Assembly (NCBI GenBank): GCA_023138975.1
Contig: JAGLON010000008.1
Span: 62,001 to 126,000 of the forward strand
Direction: 5' to 3'
Length of the DNA stretch: 64,000 nucleotides
Source: Candidatus Zixiibacteriota bacterium
GTDB lineage: Bacteria > Zixibacteria > MSB-5A5 > GN15 > JAAZOE01
Below are positions 62,098-64,000 of this stretch, piece after piece; position 1 is the first letter of the stretch, and each line of letters starts with the position of its first letter. The notes beneath the pieces were generated by a model that saw only the letters and a list, made by a program, of their open reading frames with translations, made no database searches and was not told where the DNA came from. The position numbers were made by a program, and so were the translations under genes.

Positions 62098-63153
62098 ATG
62101 CATAGGCTCAAAACATCCATCGTTCTATTAATGTTCACCGCGGTGATCATCGCCAGTTTTTTTACTGTCGGCTTTGCCGGTAAACAAGAAACCGCTCCGG
62201 GAAACACCTCGGCTCAAATAGGTAAAACCGATGCCGGTCCCCGGCCGTTAGGTCAAATCGCGTTTATCAGCGATGGCGGAATTGAAATAATGGATAGTGA
62301 CGGCGGCAGTCGTATGAGAGTAAGCAGCTTAACTAATGCCTATGGCCGGCTGTCTTTTTCACCGGATAATAAAAAAATAGCCTTTTCCCGCCGTGGACAG
62401 GATGCCAGTAAGCTACCCTCTGATGAAGGCGGAGCACATCGGCTTCATGATGTTTTCATCGCTTTTGTTGATTCGGCAAAGACTAATAAAGGATGGTGGA
62501 ATCGTGTGACTTTTAGTCTGGGTGGATATTGGCCCGAATGGTCCAACAATGACACCATGATTTATTATCAAAATGATATTAACGCAGGTTTTGTTGACTA
62601 TATAGTTCCATCACATCAATTAGCTTTGGTCAGTACCAACAATGGTCATGCCGATTATTTCCGTAAAGATTGGCAGTCGTTATCTACCAATATGATCATG
62701 CCGACGTTTACCGGTGACGGTAAAAAAATTGCATATGGCATCAGCTACAGCCAGCAAGAGGATAAGTATAGTTTCCAGAATTTCGGTGTCAAAATCATTG
62801 ACCGCAAAGATATTATGATAGCCGAAAAAGACATGAAGAAGGCATCCAAGGGACTTGAGAGGGCAACTGCACCTCAATGGTCACCCGATGGAGAGTGGCT
62901 CGCTTATCTCAATAATGATATGCGCAATTCCGGGATTTATATTATTAAATCAGACTTGAGTGAAAAACGTCTGGTTTTTGCGCCGACTATAGCTCAACAG
63001 CTGATGTTAAGCCCGGTCGGTTGGGCTCCTAATTCCAAGTGGATAACGTTTGGTACTTCTGATGGAATCATTTATATAATTGACATCAACGGTGAAAACC
63101 TTACCGCAATTTCTGGCCCTGGAAAGCATAGCAATCCGACCTGGTCGAAATAA
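62098..63153 (+). CDS. Secreted TolB-like WD40 beta-propeller protein
   Basis: A 351-residue exported protein starting at MHRLKTSIVLLMF (AGGA 8 nt before the ATG). A signal peptide covers about residues 1-28. The rest contains TolB-type propeller repeats: IAFISDGGIEIMDSDGGSRMRVS, LSFSPDNKKIAFSRRG, APQWSPDGEWLAYLNNDMRNSGIYIIK, GWAPNSKWITFGTSDGIIYIIDINGENLTAIS. Such propellers are protein-interaction modules in the periplasm or outside. No catalytic domain is seen. It ends at a bidirectional terminator. Confidence 0.82.
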   Translation: MHRLKTSIVLLMFTAVIIASFFTVGFAGKQETAPGNTSAQIGKTDAGPRPLGQIAFISDGGIEIMDSDGGSRMRVSSLTNAYGRLSFSPDNKKIAFSRRGQDASKLPSDEGGAHRLHDVFIAFVDSAKTNKGWWNRVTFSLGGYWPEWSNNDTMIYYQNDINAGFVDYIVPSHQLALVSTNNGHADYFRKDWQSLSTNMIMPTFTGDGKKIAYGISYSQQEDKYSFQNFGVKIIDRKDIMIAEKDMKKASKGLERATAPQWSPDGEWLAYLNNDMRNSGIYIIKSDLSEKRLVFAPTIAQQLMLSPVGWAPNSKWITFGTSDGIIYIIDINGENLTAISGPGKHSNPTWSK

Positions 63154-63171
63154 ATAATACTATGTAGTAAT

Positions 63172-63205
63172 AAAAAAAGCCCCGATTTTCGGGGCTTTTT
63201 TTTAT
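63172..63205. terminator. Bidirectional rho-independent terminator
   Basis: An 11-bp stem AAAAGCCCCGA / TCGGGGCTTTT (63175-63185 with 63189-63199), 3-nt loop, with A-run on one side and T-run on the other. It separates the convergent propeller and aminopeptidase genes. Confidence 0.9.
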
Positions 63206-63223
63206 TTATAAAGTGTAGTTACT

Positions 63224-64000
63224 CTACGATACTTTTTTCCACCGCATTATTGTTTCCAATAAGAGTCTAACACCGAACCCCGTTGGCCCGACAGGAATAT
63301 ACGGCAGTCCTTTTGGTTCAACATCACAATAGGCTATATCAATATGAGCCCAAGGCCAATCTCCGGTAAACTGTTTTAGGAATGACGCTGCTGTGAGAGT
63401 GCCTGCCTGCCGACCGCCAGAATTATGTAAATCGGCTATGGGTGATTTCATTATTTTGGTAAAATCTTCCCAGAGAGGTAATTCCCAGATTCTCTCCCCT
63501 GTTAATTCAGCGGATTGTCTCAGATTATCATTCAATTTCTGGTTGGTGCCAACAAATGGTGCTCCGGCATAGCCGAGGATATACTGAGCCGCTCCGGTCA
63601 AAGTAGCAATATCAATAACCGCCTGAGGATCAAACTTTTTGGCATAATCAATAGCATCAGCCAAAATCATACGGCCTTCAGCATCGGTGTTGATAACCTC
63701 AATTGTTAGTCCGGCGCGAGAGGTAACGATGTCTCCTGGACGAGTAGCCTTTCCTGAGGGCATATTTTCAACCAGCGGCATCAGGACAACCAGATTTATC
63801 TTTGCCTGTAAGCGAGCGGCAGCAGTGATAACATTCAGAACGACCGCAGAGCCAGTCATGTCACCTTTCATCTCGCCCATATTCAATCCGGGTTTTAACG
63901 AAATACCGCCGGAATCAAAAGTAACGCCTTTTCCGATGAGAACCACTGGTTTGGCTTTTGCCTTACCATTATACTCAAGGACAACAAAACGAGGTCCCTT
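63224..64000 (-). CDS. pepA: Leucyl aminopeptidase (M17), N-terminus cut by window edge
   Basis: 259 residues are visible and the frame is open at the right window edge: the codons before the first internal ATG/GTG (63946) read PRFVVLEYNGKAKAKP, which fits M17. Metal-site and catalytic motifs are GKGVTFDSGGISLKPG, GDMTGSAVV, NTDAEGRMILADA and IATLTGA in family order. It removes N-terminal residues, especially Leu, from peptides in the cytosol. The catalytic domain is complete; the N-terminal domain lies outside the window. Confidence 0.93.
   Translation of the reverse strand, partial: KGPRFVVLEYNGKAKAKPVVLIGKGVTFDSGGISLKPGLNMGEMKGDMTGSAVVLNVITAAARLQAKINLVVLMPLVENMPSGKATRPGDIVTSRAGLTIEVINTDAEGRMILADAIDYAKKFDPQAVIDIATLTGAAQYILGYAGAPFVGTNQKLNDNLRQSAELTGERIWELPLWEDFTKIMKSPIADLHNSGGRQAGTLTAASFLKQFTGDWPWAHIDIAYCDVEPKGLPYIPVGPTGFGVRLLLETIMRWKKVS

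Noticed and set aside
1..64000. CRISPR array, tRNA, rRNA or prophage
   Set aside because: No regular direct-repeat/spacer array, cloverleaf gene, rRNA stretch or phage structural genes were seen; the only tyrosine recombinase is of Xer type.

Overview
The window is a dense bacterial chromosome segment of moderate GC with about 50 protein genes. No rRNA, tRNA or CRISPR array was found. The gene content points to a Gram-negative member of the FCB-type candidate phyla, with Zixibacteria the best guess (inference). Supporting signs are a secreted protein with thrombospondin type 3 and dockerin repeats, a secreted protein ending in an NFPNPFNP-type FlgD-like sorting tail, many lipoproteins, lipid transport and LPS genes, and anaerobic-style central metabolism (pyruvate:ferredoxin oxidoreductase, Pta, PEP carboxykinase-like, GDH, citrate synthase).

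Left part (1-6300). A secreted dockerin protein, a small Cys-rich unknown, and a leftward operon mlaE-mlaF-mlaD for phospholipid transport. The last gene of that operon is easily missed: a 115-residue ArsC/Spx-like protein with an in-frame UGA in a U-T-S-C redox motif, i.e. a probable selenoprotein. A PP-loop tRNA-thiolation-type enzyme follows on the other strand.

6300-14900 is the accessory region: AT-rich genes, degenerate intergenic repeats, unknown lipoproteins, a frameshifted DUF4365-like nuclease gene, a transglutaminase-like lipoprotein, and a cohesin-like secreted protein with a sorting tail.

14900-35700. An OPT transporter and a GT39-TPR membrane protein read rightward. A long leftward block follows: PHP phosphatase, MBL hydrolase, 3-methyladenine glycosylase, GDH, M50 protease, lipoprotein, MsbA-like exporter, four glycosyltransferases (probable LPS core assembly), Rel (ppGpp), zinc-ribbon/TPR protein, ComF, tyrosine recombinase and a GGDEF protein.

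35850-44080 is a rightward block: prfB with a programmed +1 frameshift, pta, an aminotransferase, a divergent PEP carboxykinase, an FmdB-type zinc ribbon, a GlcD-type FAD oxidase, then citrate synthase with its own promoter and terminator.

44100-64000. Repeats, a secreted TPR protein and two adjacent membrane histidine kinases without response regulators. Next are a leftward redox/cobalamin operon (GlcD-GlcF fusion, cobO, epimerase, trxB), then an Rrf2 regulator, dcd and nifJ, the last behind a perfect palindrome overlapping its promoter. Two secreted proteins and a leucyl aminopeptidase cut by the window edge close the segment.

The strongest items for follow-up are the UGA-containing ArsC/Spx-like gene, the PEP carockinase-like protein that lacks canonical substrate motifs, the nifJ operator, the frameshifted DUF4365 gene, and the 61-nt hairpin between trxB and a kinase. 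All family calls were made by reading motifs; no database search was run.
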